Positions 52,744-63,419 of a DNA stretch of 64,000 nucleotides are shown here, piece after piece. Made by a program: the position numbers and the translations under genes. Source of the stretch: Mayamaea pseudoterrestris. Its lineage: Eukaryota; Bacillariophyta; Bacillariophyceae; Sellaphorales; Sellaphoraceae. Location: contig BROI01000001.1 of NCBI GenBank assembly GCA_027923505.1, forward strand, positions 2,412,001-2,476,000. The letters run 5' to 3'. The notes under the pieces are model-generated. The model did not search any database. It saw only the letters and a list, made by a program, of their open reading frames with translations, and was not told where the DNA came from. Position 1 is the first letter of the stretch; every line of letters starts with the position of its first letter.

Positions 52744-53901
52744 ATGCCAAGCAAGAGCTCATCAAATGACAGTCTCGTCGAAAACAACGACGAAGCTCCA
52801 GTCCGAAAGGACAAGAAGTTTAAACGCATCAGAGGCCTGCTGGGTGGCGATAAGAAGGATAAGAAGCACGGAAAGGGAAAGGGAAAGAACAAGGGCAAGC
52901 ACGCTGACGACGACGCAACCTACAATGTCAATGTCGACGAACGCTCGATTGCGACGGCACCCGCGAAACACGACGAACCTCTTCGAAGAGGTTCCGATGC
53001 CAAGCGCTCGTACATGCTCAAGGTGGTGCTTCTCTTGATGGATCCGAAATCCCGTAGGTTTGAACTGCTGCAACTGGAATTTGACTCCCTCAAGGCGTTG
53101 GTGTCCGATGTCCTCGCCCAAATTCCGGTTTCAGTCACGGAAGATGTGCTTCGCGAGCAAACCTACCTTGGTATTTGCGGGCATGACGGAAAGGAAATGC
53201 CTTTGAACGCTTTGTTGTCGGAGTTTTGCAAGGGTAGTGAAGTGTTTGTTGCAGTACCCAAAGGAGTGGCGGCCAAGGAGTGTGCCCGCCTGGCAGTGCC
53301 TATTTTGACCGACGACAAGGTGGTGAACATGTTGCGGTCCAGTGACATTAACATGAATGAATGGCTCGACAACAAGAACAAGAAAACTAGCAAAAAGGCT
53401 GTGAAACTGTCTTCATCTTCAGGAAAAGTCATTGCGACTGACGATGATTCACACAAAGGTGGGAAGTCTGCCGGTCTTATTGCAGTCATTTTGGCAGCTA
53501 TCGTTTTGCAGGTTTATCATTTATACATTTCTGCGCCAATCAAGCCAGGTCATATTGTTTCGCCTGGTATTCATCTTAGCAAGTGCGGTGTCTTGTCCAT
53601 TTTGCCCACATGCTCGAATGAATACATGACATTCGCGGATGAAGAAACAATCGTCATGAAAGATGCAGCCGATAAAGTTTTGTGGTCTATCAGGGGAAAC
53701 ACTTGCAAAAAGGGAGATAAGGGATGTATTCGTGGCATGAAGGTCGGCGAGGATGGGGAGCTTATCATTGGCGGCAAAGTCGTTGACAGTGTACGCACCT
53801 ATACAGATGATGTTAAGCTTTCGCCATGGCCATTTGCCGAGGAACCCAAGATTCGAATCAAGCGCGACACTCCAGAGTCTTCAAAAAGCTCTGGTGATTA
53901 A
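52744..53901 (+). CDS. Single-span membrane protein of unknown function, 385 residues
   Basis: Not recognised. Residues 1-60 are strongly basic (KKDKKHGKGKGKNKGKH). Residues about 90-175 form a compact domain (SYMLKVVLLLMDPKSRRFELL...) followed by EVFVAVPKG, which looks like a beta-grasp fold, possibly ubiquitin-like (weak). A membrane helix lies at about 240-262 (SAGLIAVILAAIVLQVYHLYI). The C-terminal part has paired cysteines (KCGVLSILPTC, CKKGDKGC) and probably faces a lumen where they pair. Signal-anchor topology with a cytosolic N-terminus is expected from the positive charge. Confidence 0.65.
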   Translation: MPSKSSSNDSLVENNDEAPVRKDKKFKRIRGLLGGDKKDKKHGKGKGKNKGKHADDDATYNVNVDERSIATAPAKHDEPLRRGSDAKRSYMLKVVLLLMDPKSRRFELLQLEFDSLKALVSDVLAQIPVSVTEDVLREQTYLGICGHDGKEMPLNALLSEFCKGSEVFVAVPKGVAAKECARLAVPILTDDKVVNMLRSSDINMNEWLDNKNKKTSKKAVKLSSSSGKVIATDDDSHKGGKSAGLIAVILAAIVLQVYHLYISAPIKPGHIVSPGIHLSKCGVLSILPTCSNEYMTFADEETIVMKDAADKVLWSIRGNTCKKGDKGCIRGMKVGEDGELIIGGKVVDSVRTYTDDVKLSPWPFAEEPKIRIKRDTPESSKSSGD

Positions 53902-54344
53902 TGATAGCAATCTGTTGCGTTACGTTCCGCTGTCCAACTTCGTATGATGCTTCGTTCCTGCCTTCTAATGAGCATGTTTTTTACGCTCGAATACATAAAA
54001 ATCTTGCAGTACTTCTACAATCATGTCGTTAACTATAGGATCGCTGTTAAAGAAGAATGGTGCCAAGCGCACGTGCGAAAGTAGGTTCCATTTTAGTGAC
54101 AATGTCGCGGACACTCAGCGTCGAGGCTCGTGGCATTCCACTAATACATACTGATACATAGTGACTGCATATCACAGCAAAGAGTTGATATTATTTACGC
54201 GTACAGCGACTCGCTACCTTTTGAAGGAGCGTCAGATATGAGTTTAACCCAATACACTGCTGTCAGGCGCGGAACGTTGTATCCCTTCGCCGTCATGCGC
54301 AGCTATCTTTGGTAACCGAACCTATAAGCGAGCCCTCAAAGTAT
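53902..54344. other. 3' region of the selenoprotein gene
   Basis: No gene between the stop of the single-span protein and the stop of the DsbA-like gene. It holds the candidate SECIS element near its right end. Confidence 0.5.
54249..54312 (-). promoter_or_regulatory. Candidate SECIS element
   Basis: On the minus strand, 33 nt after the stop codon. Hand folding gives an outer helix CCAA/TTGG, then GCTG/CAGC, the quartet ATGA (54296-54293) opposite TGA (54265-54263), the upper helix GGCG/CGCC and GGGAT/GTTCC, and an apical loop with AA at 54278-54277. ATGA to AA is 14 nt, close to the eukaryotic rule. Stems are short and contain G-U pairs and small internal loops, so a fold search should confirm it. 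Confidence 0.5.
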
Positions 54345-55229
54345 CTATTTCGACCAATGGCTTCCCCGTTTGACAATATCATCCGAAACGCCCAATATCT
54401 GGCCAAAGAGGGGACCGCTGACCACTTGGCCACGTTTCTCAATCTCTCGAAACAATGGAATGAAGGCGTCGGCATGTGCAGCACCATCAATCAAGGTACT
54501 ACCTTCGATAATGAACTTTGGAATGCCATGGATACCCAGCTGGCGAAGTGTTGAAAGAGCGCGCTCAATCTCAACTCTCCCTTCGTTGCCATTCAAAAAG
54601 TCAAGGAGAGAAGTTTCCGATGGCGCCTTGTTGGGCAGCAGAACTTTGAGCTCTCTGGCAACCGTCGCAGCAAGTTTCGGACGATCATTTAATGAATGTC
54701 CATCAACAAAGTAATATACGTTCAGCAAGTCGTAAATAGTTTCACTCACTTCCAGTCCATACTTCTTGCCTAGATGCTGAATGAGTCGGTGCGACGCCAT
54801 TGTATTCGACGCCAGTCTGTCCAAATTAAAGAATTTGATCCCTGCTTCTTCGCCTCGACCTTTCAAGTCATGTTGTCTCTTTTGTCGCTCCCAGCCTGCA
54901 CGGCCGCCCCACTTCTTGACAAGCCTTTCTCGATTAGATTCAATGTAAGGCTTTTCTTCAGAGTAGTCTGGCTCCAAGAAAAACGGAACCCGAAGCACGG
55001 AAAAGGCAATGGGACGAGGTGCGTTTGGCAATGGATTGCTAAGAACATGCTCCATTGCGCGATTCAAATGCTTCTTCCCTATATACCCGTTGGGTCACAT
55101 TGTATCGCTGACCAATTCAATGGGAATGACAAGTGGTGCTGCAGTCTCCGTCGCCGATGAGGACGCCATCGTCCTAAACGATTTGTGCATGAAAGCTTTA
55201 CCGCCAGTGGATGTGGCCAATCTAATCAT
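54345..55229 (-). CDS. DsbA/FrnE-like thioredoxin-fold selenoprotein (in-frame TGA = Sec45)
   Basis: Reading from ATG 55229 the frame is open except for one TGA at 55097-55095, and ends at TAG 54345 (294 residues counting Sec). Around the TGA it encodes IELVSDTM-U-PNGYIGKKHL. In FrnE/DsbA-like proteins this is the vvSDt.CPWCyiGK active site, so TGA stands exactly at the first redox Cys; the second Cys is Gly. Coding similarity continues on both sides. Downstream are RVPFFLEPDY, the helical insert, and LGIHGIPKFIIEG with the cis-Pro loop. Other ATGs (MHKSF, MASSS) are possible starts; the N-terminus looks like a short organelle presequence. A model starting after the TGA would lose the active site. 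Divergent from the sulfotransferase gene. Confidence 0.7.
55095..55097 (-). other. Candidate selenocysteine codon (TGA)
   Basis: In-frame TGA between ATG (Met) and CCC (Pro), at the CPWC position of the DsbA-like fold. See the gene entry and the SECIS entry. Confidence 0.65.
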
Positions 55230-55568
55230 CGCTGAATTAGTATGATACAAAAATGTCGACTGAAAGTGAACACTGAAACACTGGCGTCGCGTTCTAATTG
55301 ATGAATACGGTACAGATGAGACGTACGACGACCCGTTCAGTGCCGATACAAACGCCGATGATTACTGCTTTGTGGCTCATGGTCGGTCGTCGCTCGTCGC
55401 GATTAGCATGGCGAGGATAACGGTACGATAGACAAATGAGTCATATTGACATCATTAAAAAAGGAAAAATGACCCATGAAATGACTCTTGGCGAGCGCTT
55501 ATGTCACCGACCGTTGATTCAACGACGGACCTCGTTTCCCTTCACAATTTGAAAAGCTGCGAGACAAA
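55230..55568. other. Divergent promoter region
   Basis: 339 bp between the selenoprotein and sulfotransferase starts; no motif recognised. Confidence 0.4.
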
Positions 55569-56679
55569 ATGAACCGCTTTCTCGCTTCTTTATCATCAAT
55601 CGCTCTCTTGTCGTTGTTTTACTATTCATTGGAACGAAAACAAATAAATGCACCTGCAAGTTTTGATTGGAAGAATGGGGTATCAACGACAAAGCCCGAG
55701 CATCAGATGATACATGAGGTGCAGCCGGAATGGCAGCCGCCATTGGAAGCGTCAAGTCTGTTTTCACATCTTGCTCCTGCAATCTTCAATACAACAGCTC
55801 AATCAACAGCAGCTCCAATGTTCTGGCATGTTCCCAAATCAGGTAGGCATACTTGGAAAGTGAGGCGATGACTTTGTATATAGTATCAGTTAGCAAGTCG
55901 CTAAAAATATTTCATTTGTTCGCTCAGGTGGAACGTCCATGAAATTCTTTGGAGCTTGTCTGCAGCTAATAGTTGTCGACCAGCGAGGATCAGATGCTTC
56001 GCCTTCGCTGAAAGTCATTGCTGGGAGGGACAAGCGCTTTGTCAACTTCAATTCATGCTCTGTGGACGGCTTGAAACAGGCGCATGAACTTGGCTATGCC
56101 GCAGTGCAGCCTGCCGAAGTGATTTATTCGCCGTTCATATTAGAAGCAATTGACCTTCTGTTTGAAGAAACAAACCAAGCTCAGGTCTTTGTACTTTTGA
56201 GACATCCCGTTGATCGAATCGTTTCGCTCTTTTACTATTTGCAGCATGCAAGGTGGGAAGGGGCCTACGATCCGAGTTTGAAAAACATTACGCTGCTAGA
56301 ATACGCCCAAGAGCTACCCTACGATAACACTTTGACACGCATACTTACCAAAAAGGATGGTGACAACGGCAATGTACCCCTCAATCAAGACGATTTGGAA
56401 TTGGCAAAGTATTTCATGATGCGATACGTATTGGTCGGGTTAACGGACCAGGTAGACGAAAGCGTTGACCGTTTTGGCCAGGCCTTTGGCTGGCAAAACC
56501 GTCCACAATGGACGCAATGTCGGGCGCGGGCACAAAAGGGCCAGAACCGCTTTCGGCATCCGCAACTGACACCAGATGATGAGGCATACAAGGTTTTGGC
56601 AAGCAAGCACGAATATGATATACAGCTTTATCAATTTGCGACAGAACTGTTTGACCAGCAAAGAGCCATGTTTGAATAG
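55569..56679 (+). CDS. Type II membrane sulfotransferase (2 exons)
   Basis: Exons 55569-55842 and 55928-56679, intron 55843-55927 (GTAGGC...TCAG); 341 residues. The intron splits the PAPS-binding loop: PKSG joins GTS to give WHVPKSGGTSMK, the 5'-phosphosulfate loop. The 3'-phosphate motif is LLRHPVDRIVSLFYY. An N-terminal signal anchor (FLASLSSIALLSLFYYSL) and short stem indicate a Golgi-lumenal type II enzyme, as for polysaccharide O-sulfotransferases. It would move sulfate from PAPS to a glycan or protein; the acceptor cannot be told. The sequence is shorter than animal heparan sulfotransferases. Confidence 0.85.
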
Positions 56680-56980
56680 TTCCAGCCAGGCAGCCGAAAA
56701 GGCTAAGCTATCGAAAGAGCCAGCGTTGGTTCATGGCGCCAAGATGGGTGGAAAGCTTTATCTGTTGCCAGCCACTTTTGAACTATCTGATGACGCCATG
56801 GCGACCAACTTATAGTTAATGTAACAAGCTTTATTAAAGTATGCCAACGTAACTGTAGCTATTGACAATAGTGAATACAGTATAGCAACCCGACAAATGC
56901 TGCACCTTATAGAATGACCAGATTCACAAACGGAGTAGCAGACGACACAAGATAGCACGATGCTTTATATTTGCAAAGAG
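56680..56980. other. Intergenic, nothing recognised
   Basis: Convergent 3' ends of the sulfotransferase and LRR genes. No further gene seen. Confidence 0.45.
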
Positions 56981-58882
56981 TCAACGGGGCTTGGCTTCCA
57001 GGGCTGCAGCTTTGGCCAATAGCTGAGAAAAAGTAAAAGACTTGTCATTCTGTTGATTCAAAACACAATTGTCGAGTGAAACGGCAGCTCCCTGCGATGA
57101 GCTACCAGCTGTTTCGGCCAACGGCCGAAGCAGAGGCATTGGCTGGCTATCATTCATTGGTACTCGCGGACACGCCTGCTGGATACATACGTCCACCTTG
57201 TCAGCTTGCTTGGTCAAACTCGTCCTTGACACATCCTTTGCGGCAACGCTTTTTGAAAATGACTGTGCCTTCGCTTGCAGGTCCTTGTAACTAAAGCTGC
57301 CATTAGTCGCGGATTCCGTGATAGATTGCTCGGTGAGATTTTTCTCCACAGCTAATGCTTTAGATTGCAATTCCTTCTTATTGACAGTGTGAGACGGTCT
57401 CTTTGGCGATGCTGCTGCAAGATTTACTTCAACCTTTGCTGCACGAGACCGCAGCTCATTCGTGTCAATGCGTGTGGAATCTTGTTGCCGCCCAAGCGCT
57501 TTTGCTCTAAGCCCAGCAAAGTCAAAACTTTCCCCTTGGTCATTAACCGCGTCTTGTTCGCTCTCGATGCTTAACATTCCTAGCTGCAAGTTTTCCAATT
57601 TTGCTGTCGCCGCGGGTGCGTTTGTCGCACCCACTTCGCTTTCCATCGCATCTGCGGGTGCAACAGGCTTAGTTTGTGAAGTACTATCATTTCGTTCCGT
57701 GTCGTGCACTTTCGCGCGTTGTTGGATGCGAATGTATTCACGACTAGCTTCTGGTCGCTTGATGGGTACCGTCGACGTTTTCGATTCCAAGGATTGGGCT
57801 TTGGCTCGAAGATCTGCGAACGAGTTGCGTGTCACTGGCAAGGGACTTTTTGATGATGGCGGCTCATCGTCTGATGCTTCTTCTCCTTGTTTTATTCCTA
57901 CAGTCGGCTGCTCCTGGACCGTAACGTTGGGTGTTTCAAGTGAAGTCGCCTGTGCTTTTAGGCGCGCAAGAATATTTTGACTAGCAGCGTCTGGTTGCTT
58001 GATAGAAACTGCATGATTCTTGATGTCCAATGACGGGGCTTCGGCTCGAAATTTTGCAAAGACGTTAGACGAAGATGGAGAAGCAGCTGCTGTTGACGAT
58101 AGCCCAGAGTCTGGAGCCTGCTCTTCCTTCTCAATCTCAATCGGCCGTTCCTGGCCTCTATCATTGCTTGCTTCTAATTGGCTTGCCCGTACTTTAAGAC
58201 GCGCAACAATATCTCCATCAACTGTTTTCATTTTCGGTTTTGCTTGTGCTTGTTGCGGCCGATTTAAGGTATTACTTGACTTCCAGTGCGTCCTAAGCTG
58301 TATGCAGCTCGAACCGGCCTTTCGCACGGAATGAAATGCATGTTCCAGCTCGTCAAGTCCTTCAGTACCAATCCTGTTATCCCAAACGAACAATTCCTGC
58401 AAAGTCGTGTTATGAAGTATCAGTTCAGCGAGCGCTGATGCGCCAGTATTACTGACAGTATTTTCGTAAAGGTACAGCTTGAACAATGCAGCATTCTCCA
58501 TGAGAGCTTCTGCAAGAGCCGAGCAGCCAATATCTCCAATACAGTTGCGAGCCAGATTAAGAACTCTCAATGATCCATTCAGTTTAAGCGCTCCTGCAAA
58601 ACTTTCTGCGCCCTTGTCCCCAACAACGTTCCCCATGAGATAAAGTCGTTCGAGTGTATTATGCTTCAGCGTCGTCGCTAGCTTGGCACTACCATTCGGC
58701 CCAATACCGGTATTAGCAAGATTAAGCTCTTTTATGAACTCATTGTTCTTCAAGGCGAAACCAAGAGCCATGCAACCAGCGTCTCCAATAGTTGTTCCAG
58801 ACAAGTCGAGGATTGTAAGAGTGCTATCATTCTCCTTGAGACGCCGACAGGCATCCTCTAGAGATATTTTCGTGTCTGTCAT
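56981..58882 (-). CDS. LRR protein with repeated RAKA-type motif tail
   Basis: 633 residues, ATG 58882. Residues about 20-190 are leucine-rich repeats of the ribonuclease-inhibitor/NLR type with 28-residue periodicity (LDLSGTTIGDAGCMALGFAL, LNLANTGIGPNGSAKLATTL, LNLARNCIGDIGCSALAEAL, LYLYENTVSNTGASALAEL). The rest is disordered and contains about nine copies of a short motif, e.g. FADLRAKAQSLE, ILARLKAQATSLE, FAGLRAKALG, YKDLQAKAQSF, FSQLLAKAAALE. The motif is amphipathic and may be a helical binding site. No NACHT or TIR domain is fused. Function unknown; LRRs usually bind proteins. Confidence 0.7.
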   Translation of the reverse strand: MTDTKISLEDACRRLKENDSTLTILDLSGTTIGDAGCMALGFALKNNEFIKELNLANTGIGPNGSAKLATTLKHNTLERLYLMGNVVGDKGAESFAGALKLNGSLRVLNLARNCIGDIGCSALAEALMENAALFKLYLYENTVSNTGASALAELILHNTTLQELFVWDNRIGTEGLDELEHAFHSVRKAGSSCIQLRTHWKSSNTLNRPQQAQAKPKMKTVDGDIVARLKVRASQLEASNDRGQERPIEIEKEEQAPDSGLSSTAAASPSSSNVFAKFRAEAPSLDIKNHAVSIKQPDAASQNILARLKAQATSLETPNVTVQEQPTVGIKQGEEASDDEPPSSKSPLPVTRNSFADLRAKAQSLESKTSTVPIKRPEASREYIRIQQRAKVHDTERNDSTSQTKPVAPADAMESEVGATNAPAATAKLENLQLGMLSIESEQDAVNDQGESFDFAGLRAKALGRQQDSTRIDTNELRSRAAKVEVNLAAASPKRPSHTVNKKELQSKALAVEKNLTEQSITESATNGSFSYKDLQAKAQSFSKSVAAKDVSRTSLTKQADKVDVCIQQACPRVPMNDSQPMPLLRPLAETAGSSSQGAAVSLDNCVLNQQNDKSFTFSQLLAKAAALEAKPR

Positions 58883-59455
58883 TTCATATCTTTTTGTCTA
58901 TTCTTGATTGCTTCTCTGTTACATTGCTTGTCCCCTTTTTGAATTGCTAGGAATCTCGTGCCTTTGTCGTCTCGCAAGTCGCAAGCTGTCAAGCGACGAG
59001 TCATTTTCGCCCGCATGGAAATGGATGTCGCACAGGTTTTGACCGCGCCGGTCGAGCGACGCCATTATTTTCCTTCCCATGTGATTGTAGAAGACGAAGA
59101 AAAATGACTATGACCCGACCCGACTCGACCCGACTCGACCCGACTCGACCGGTAGCGGCTGCTGGTCGAGGCGCGGCAAAGGCACGGGATGTGCGATCAG
59201 TCATTATTTTCCACGTAACCTTCCTCTTGGTGGCCGAGTGTCGAGTCGTTTGGCATTTGGCGGCGCATTTCCGAGCAGCACGCCCCGCCCCGCAGTACTC
59301 TGGCTCAGTACGACACAATAGCGAAACCATGGTATGAACAAATTTTCAATTCTATTTCGTTACTCTAAAATGACAATCACCAAATCCAATCGCAGCGCTC
59401 CGTCATCGCCCGATACCCGACATTTTAATGATCGCGACGTTCCACCAGGCTTTGC
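58883..59455. other. Intergenic with a 10-bp simple repeat
   Basis: Contains CGACTCGACC repeated three times at 59121-59150, with a partial unit before it. No gene recognised. Confidence 0.6.
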
Positions 59456-59903
59456 TTACACATTTGCTGCCGCGACAACCAACAACGTGGCTGCCGCGTA
59501 ACCAAGTCCAGTCGAAACGGCCCCAGATCCAGCCGTGTATTCGGCAGACGTGACCGAGCTAACAGTTCCGCGCGTCGGATAACCCTTGGAGCCTTTGGTA
59601 CTTTTCGATCCCTTGACGCCTTTGGAACCCTTGGACTTGCTGGAACCGTTCTGAATGGAGCTCCATCCGTACGAGCGTTCTCCCAAAATGCGGTTGAGAC
59701 TTTCCTTGTACTAAGTCGAGACGAGAAGTGAGAAAAACGCGCTCGCCTGGTCATTTCAACGCAGCGCGTGAACATGCGAATCTTACCTCTTCCTCATGGG
59801 CAAACAAGGCTGCGTGCATGTCAATGTTGGCTTGGCGTACATTTGCATGTTGCGCATTGCACAAAGCAAAGCAAGAAGCAACGATGAAAGCGGCAAACTT
59901 CAT
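59456..59903 (-). CDS. Small secreted, probably GPI-anchored Ser/Gly/Lys-rich protein (2 exons)
   Basis: Exons 59903-59787 and 59710-59456, intron 59711-59786 (GTAAGA...CTTAG), both phase 0; 123 residues. The signal peptide is MKFAAFIVASCFALCNAQ. The middle has a short tandem repeat of KGSK (SKSKGSKGVKGSKSTKGSKG). The C-terminus is Ser/Gly/Ala small residues (AEYTAGSGAVSTG) followed by a hydrophobic tail LGYAAATLLVVAAANV without a cytosolic end, the layout of a GPI-attachment signal. A cell-wall or surface role is inference. No homolog recognised. Confidence 0.6.
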
Positions 59904-61257
59904 GGTGAAATGAAAGAGATGCTGGAGAGTGACTTCAACGGCGTTGATATTTTATCCTTGTGAGGATTTGTGAGCGATTCAGCCACCATCACCGCACGTG
60001 CACGCAGCGTGGGTGCGAGTTGTAAGCTCCGCTGCGAAATGATTCGACTCACACGCTCACGTAAGTCGTGCCGTGCAGCATTACGTTCATCATTGATCTA
60101 GCAGGGCCAACGTCGCCACGATTCCGCCAGCGTGGGATAGTCATTGCGACGTGGATGCAAAAGGTGCTTCGTATGTGTGATGCAACGCGAGCATTTCGCA
60201 TCGCTCTTGCGCGTCATATGTGCGACCAAGGTTTTGCGCCACTACCGGGGTGTCATGTACTCTAAAAAGCTTCGACAATTCCTATTGGAACAAACACCCA
60301 TCCATGACGCATGTCAGGACATTCGTTTCCCAATTGGCATTGGTACGATTCAGAAGAGATGCGTCGAATACTAAATTGTCGTTCGTATCACCTTGAATAT
60401 CTTGATGGTGCTAAGGACTCGAGGTGCATCAAGCTTGCGTTTGATTACGATACTGTCGAGTAACACTTACTACATTGCGCACCGTCAGAGCAGGTAAGAG
60501 CGCACCCACAACCTTCCTTAAGAAACAAATAATTCTGCAAGGCAAAGCGGCGGCCTGCGGCTACCTGACTCTTTTCCTTGCAGCAGAAGCAAATGCATGG
60601 ACCTCGTTTGTGCAGAATGAATTCACTGATTTATGTGAGACAAAAGTTGAGCCGGGTGATGCTCCTTTCCATGTTGCTTCAATCGTTGCGGTGACTATTG
60701 CAATGCGCTTTGATGGTTTGCTTAACTTGCTGCTGGGAACTGTTTATTGGGTTTTCGCCCTCTTTGGCTCATTGAGCCAGACTGCAACACCTTTGCCGAC
60801 CCTTTACTCATGATGAGACCAAGTTAAGCAACCCGCACCCCCTTGTTCCCGCCGTTTGCAGTCCACCTTTCAAGTAGACACTCACGATGGATTTCTCAAG
60901 TCGAGGGTGCCCCGCTGCTATCTCAGCCAGTCCGCAGCCGCCACAAGCCTAATTAACCTAAAAGAAATGGCATGCTGCCGCCTAGAAATTTTATTTGATG
61001 ACGGAGCACGACACGGCAAGAAAGCAGCATCTACACGCACACCGCCGCCACCCTAGAAATTTCAATTGATGACGGAAAGCACGACATGGCAAGAAAGCAG
61101 CCACCGCAGTTCAAGGCATCAATCACTTGGATGGATGTCTGGCTCCTACCACCACGCACATCGTTGGCGGAAGCAGCTGGGGTAGGGTAAAAACGTATGC
61201 TGTACATGACTAGCGCTAATGCTTATATAACTTTTTTGTAGTGTAGAAACTTATTGT
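59904..61257. other. Long intergenic region
   Basis: No convincing gene. An open frame at 60475-60813 (+) has hydrophobic stretches but no recognisable family. A segment of about 53 bp is imperfectly repeated with a 71-bp period at 60981 and 61052 (landmarks CCTAGAAATTT and GCAAGAAAGCAGC). Confidence 0.45.
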
Positions 61258-61902
61258 TTAACTGGCCTCCAGAAGGTGAGGTATCGACCTCGCTTCAGCG
61301 GCCTTCCCCCTTTCTCGGCTCTGACGCTTATAGTACTTGTGTTTTATGTCTATCCTAAAAAGTATCTGATCCCACCATCGTTGCAGGCGGGATGAGCCAG
61401 GCGCTCGCCTGGTGTTGGTGCAGAGATCAAATATAGGCCTGGTAGCGATGTAATCAACGGCGTGGTTGCGGCGACTTTGGATTAACTCCTCCATCGGCAA
61501 CACGCCAGCGATTTCCAATGCACAGTCAATGGGAGGGTAATACCACCGCTGCTCCCCCTGGGGGAGTGTGCGGCATTGGGGCAAGAGGCCTGAAAGCCGT
61601 CGAGCGATCCGATGATGGAATCCTTCCAATGTCCGGAGCATGGAGGAACTGAGGTTCCACGATTCACTACCGTATAACAGGACCGATTGGACCACGGCCT
61701 TGTAAAACATTCCCGAAATAAGGGGGCTGGCTCCCTCCCGTGTGAGAAGGCGGGAGATCATGGCCCAGCGCTTGCGCGCCTTCATGACATTCCTGTGCAC
61801 TGCCGGCCAGTCACTGTCGAAACAGTTCAATGGGCGGCCCAAGTACACAAATGTCGGAACCGAATCAAGATGTGAAGACGACTTCACAGCCGCGGTGGGC
61901 AT
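61258..61902 (-). pseudogene. 3' remnant of a LINE (non-LTR) reverse transcriptase
   Basis: About 214 codons typical of the C-terminal part of LINE ORF2: VPTFVYLGRPL, ARKRWAMISRLL, YKAVVQSVLLYGSESWNL, LRTLEGFHHRIARRLSG. The catalytic RT fingers and palm and the endonuclease are absent; upstream the frame breaks near CELCDMFVP (about 61950). A 5'-truncated and decayed insertion. Confidence 0.75.
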
Positions 61903-63419
61903 CCTCGGCTGCGTGCCAGTTTGGTGGCCGGTGTTCAGAGCGAATTATGGCACAAACATGTCGCAGAGTTCACAACGCGGTAGCGCAGTGGAGCCAATGC
62001 TTTATATTACTAGTGTCGGACTAAGATTAAAGGAACCACTGTCGGGGATCGTTACCCCAGCGAAAAATCAAACGACAACCTCAACATTTGAGAGCCAATC
62101 TCGAACAAAATATCGACCACCACTAGACTTTCAATCATCAACCAATTCTACGCCATTTCTACTGGTTTCATCACATTCAAACATCAACCCATTTAAAACA
62201 ACACTATCGGCATAATCTCGTCTTCTCAAATTGGCAAGCAGTACTGCTGATAATATTTATCTTTCATGCTCTTTCACTCTGGCATTCGCAGGTTATACCT
62301 TTGTGTAACCGTCGTGCGCGGGCCTGCGGCATCGATTCAATACTGTTTTCGTCCCTTTTTTTGAGCATTATTCCTAATTTTTGAAAACTTTGCCTCTACC
62401 CACCGACGGAGCAGTATCAAATTATATTGACCTGGCTAAAATCTTAGAAGCATCTTGCGAAAAAAGTTCGAAATCATCACAATACAGCATACTGAAGATT
62501 TGTTTGAAATTGGCTTCCAAAGGACAGGGGTTATCGCTGGATACCAATCCTCGACAATGGTACCTACCTTCCTAGGCTATAACACAAACGCGTTATCTAA
62601 TTATAACTTAAACAATGCATTCAAAAGTAGTGTCACCATTGATGCTTTGTTAAAACAATTAATTGTCAAATTTGCTGTTAGATAAATCTTGATTTTCTTT
62701 TTTTAAACCAAACTTAATGATTGAGTCAATTGATAATTTGACTCAATTGATAACTGATTTTCACATAGTTTAATAATGCTCACATGAAGTGGTGTCTCTC
62801 ATTACTTTTTGAAATAATGGTTATTTGTTGTTAAAAATATGTTGTTAAAAATATGGATAGACGGCAGGGAGCAGACAATGGACAAGCGGCAAGCGAATCG
62901 GCGACTAGCATTATGGTCTTGCAACGGCGTCGTTGGCGGTGCGGTCCCGTGAAGACGAGGCAGGCTCGCTTACAGTCGGTGGCGCGTTGGGCGTATCGTC
63001 GGGCGTAGGGATGGCGATGGCGCAGTGGTTGGTGGCGGAACGAGCAAGTGATGCTGGTTGTTGCGCTTGTCGAAGCAGGGGGGCAGATGTCGATCGGTGA
63101 CACAATTAAAGGCGCTTGCCAGAGAACGGATGGACGAGTCAGTCGACACCCTTAGTTATGGCGCAAACCAGCCGGCGGGGAGACAGGTAAGTCTTCCACC
63201 CTCAGAAATGGGGCAGGGTCGGCAGCAGGAAGCTGGTAGCGCTTGGACGCGATTGTCAGAGGTCGGCGCGAAGAGAGACGGCAAGTTTTTGAAGGCGTTA
63301 GCAGTCTTAAGAACTTCCGATGCGGCGTGGATGCGGGAGTCAAGCGAAGAAAGAAGCAGGGACACAGACGATGGAGGAAACCAAGCAACTTGATGGCATG
63401 TCCGCTCGATGTTCGTCTT
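61903..63419. other. Intergenic, partly AT-rich
   Basis: 61903 to about 62870 looks AT-rich, with a 10-bp inverted repeat at 62720-62729/62738-62747 (ATTGAGTCAA, 8-nt loop) and a doubled GTTGTTAAAAATAT near 62830. The rest has open frames without family features. No gene claimed. Confidence 0.45.

Noticed and set aside
54345-55067. DsbA-like gene as a plain truncated gene starting after the TGA
   Set aside because: The frame and family similarity continue upstream of the TGA to an ATG, and the TGA sits at the redox Cys, so selenocysteine is the better reading.
60475-60813. 112-codon frame with hydrophobic segments
   Set aside because: Does not resemble any family I know and begins without a clear context; left as unknown sequence.
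61975-62060. tRNA-like A-box (GGTAGCGCAGTGG) suggesting a tRNA or SINE
   Set aside because: No B-box (GGTTCGAATCC) at the right distance and no acceptor-stem pairing.
62720-62747. 10-bp inverted repeat as a terminator or regulatory hairpin
   Set aside because: AT-rich, isolated, in eukaryotic intergenic DNA; likely chance. Mentioned only in the gap entry.
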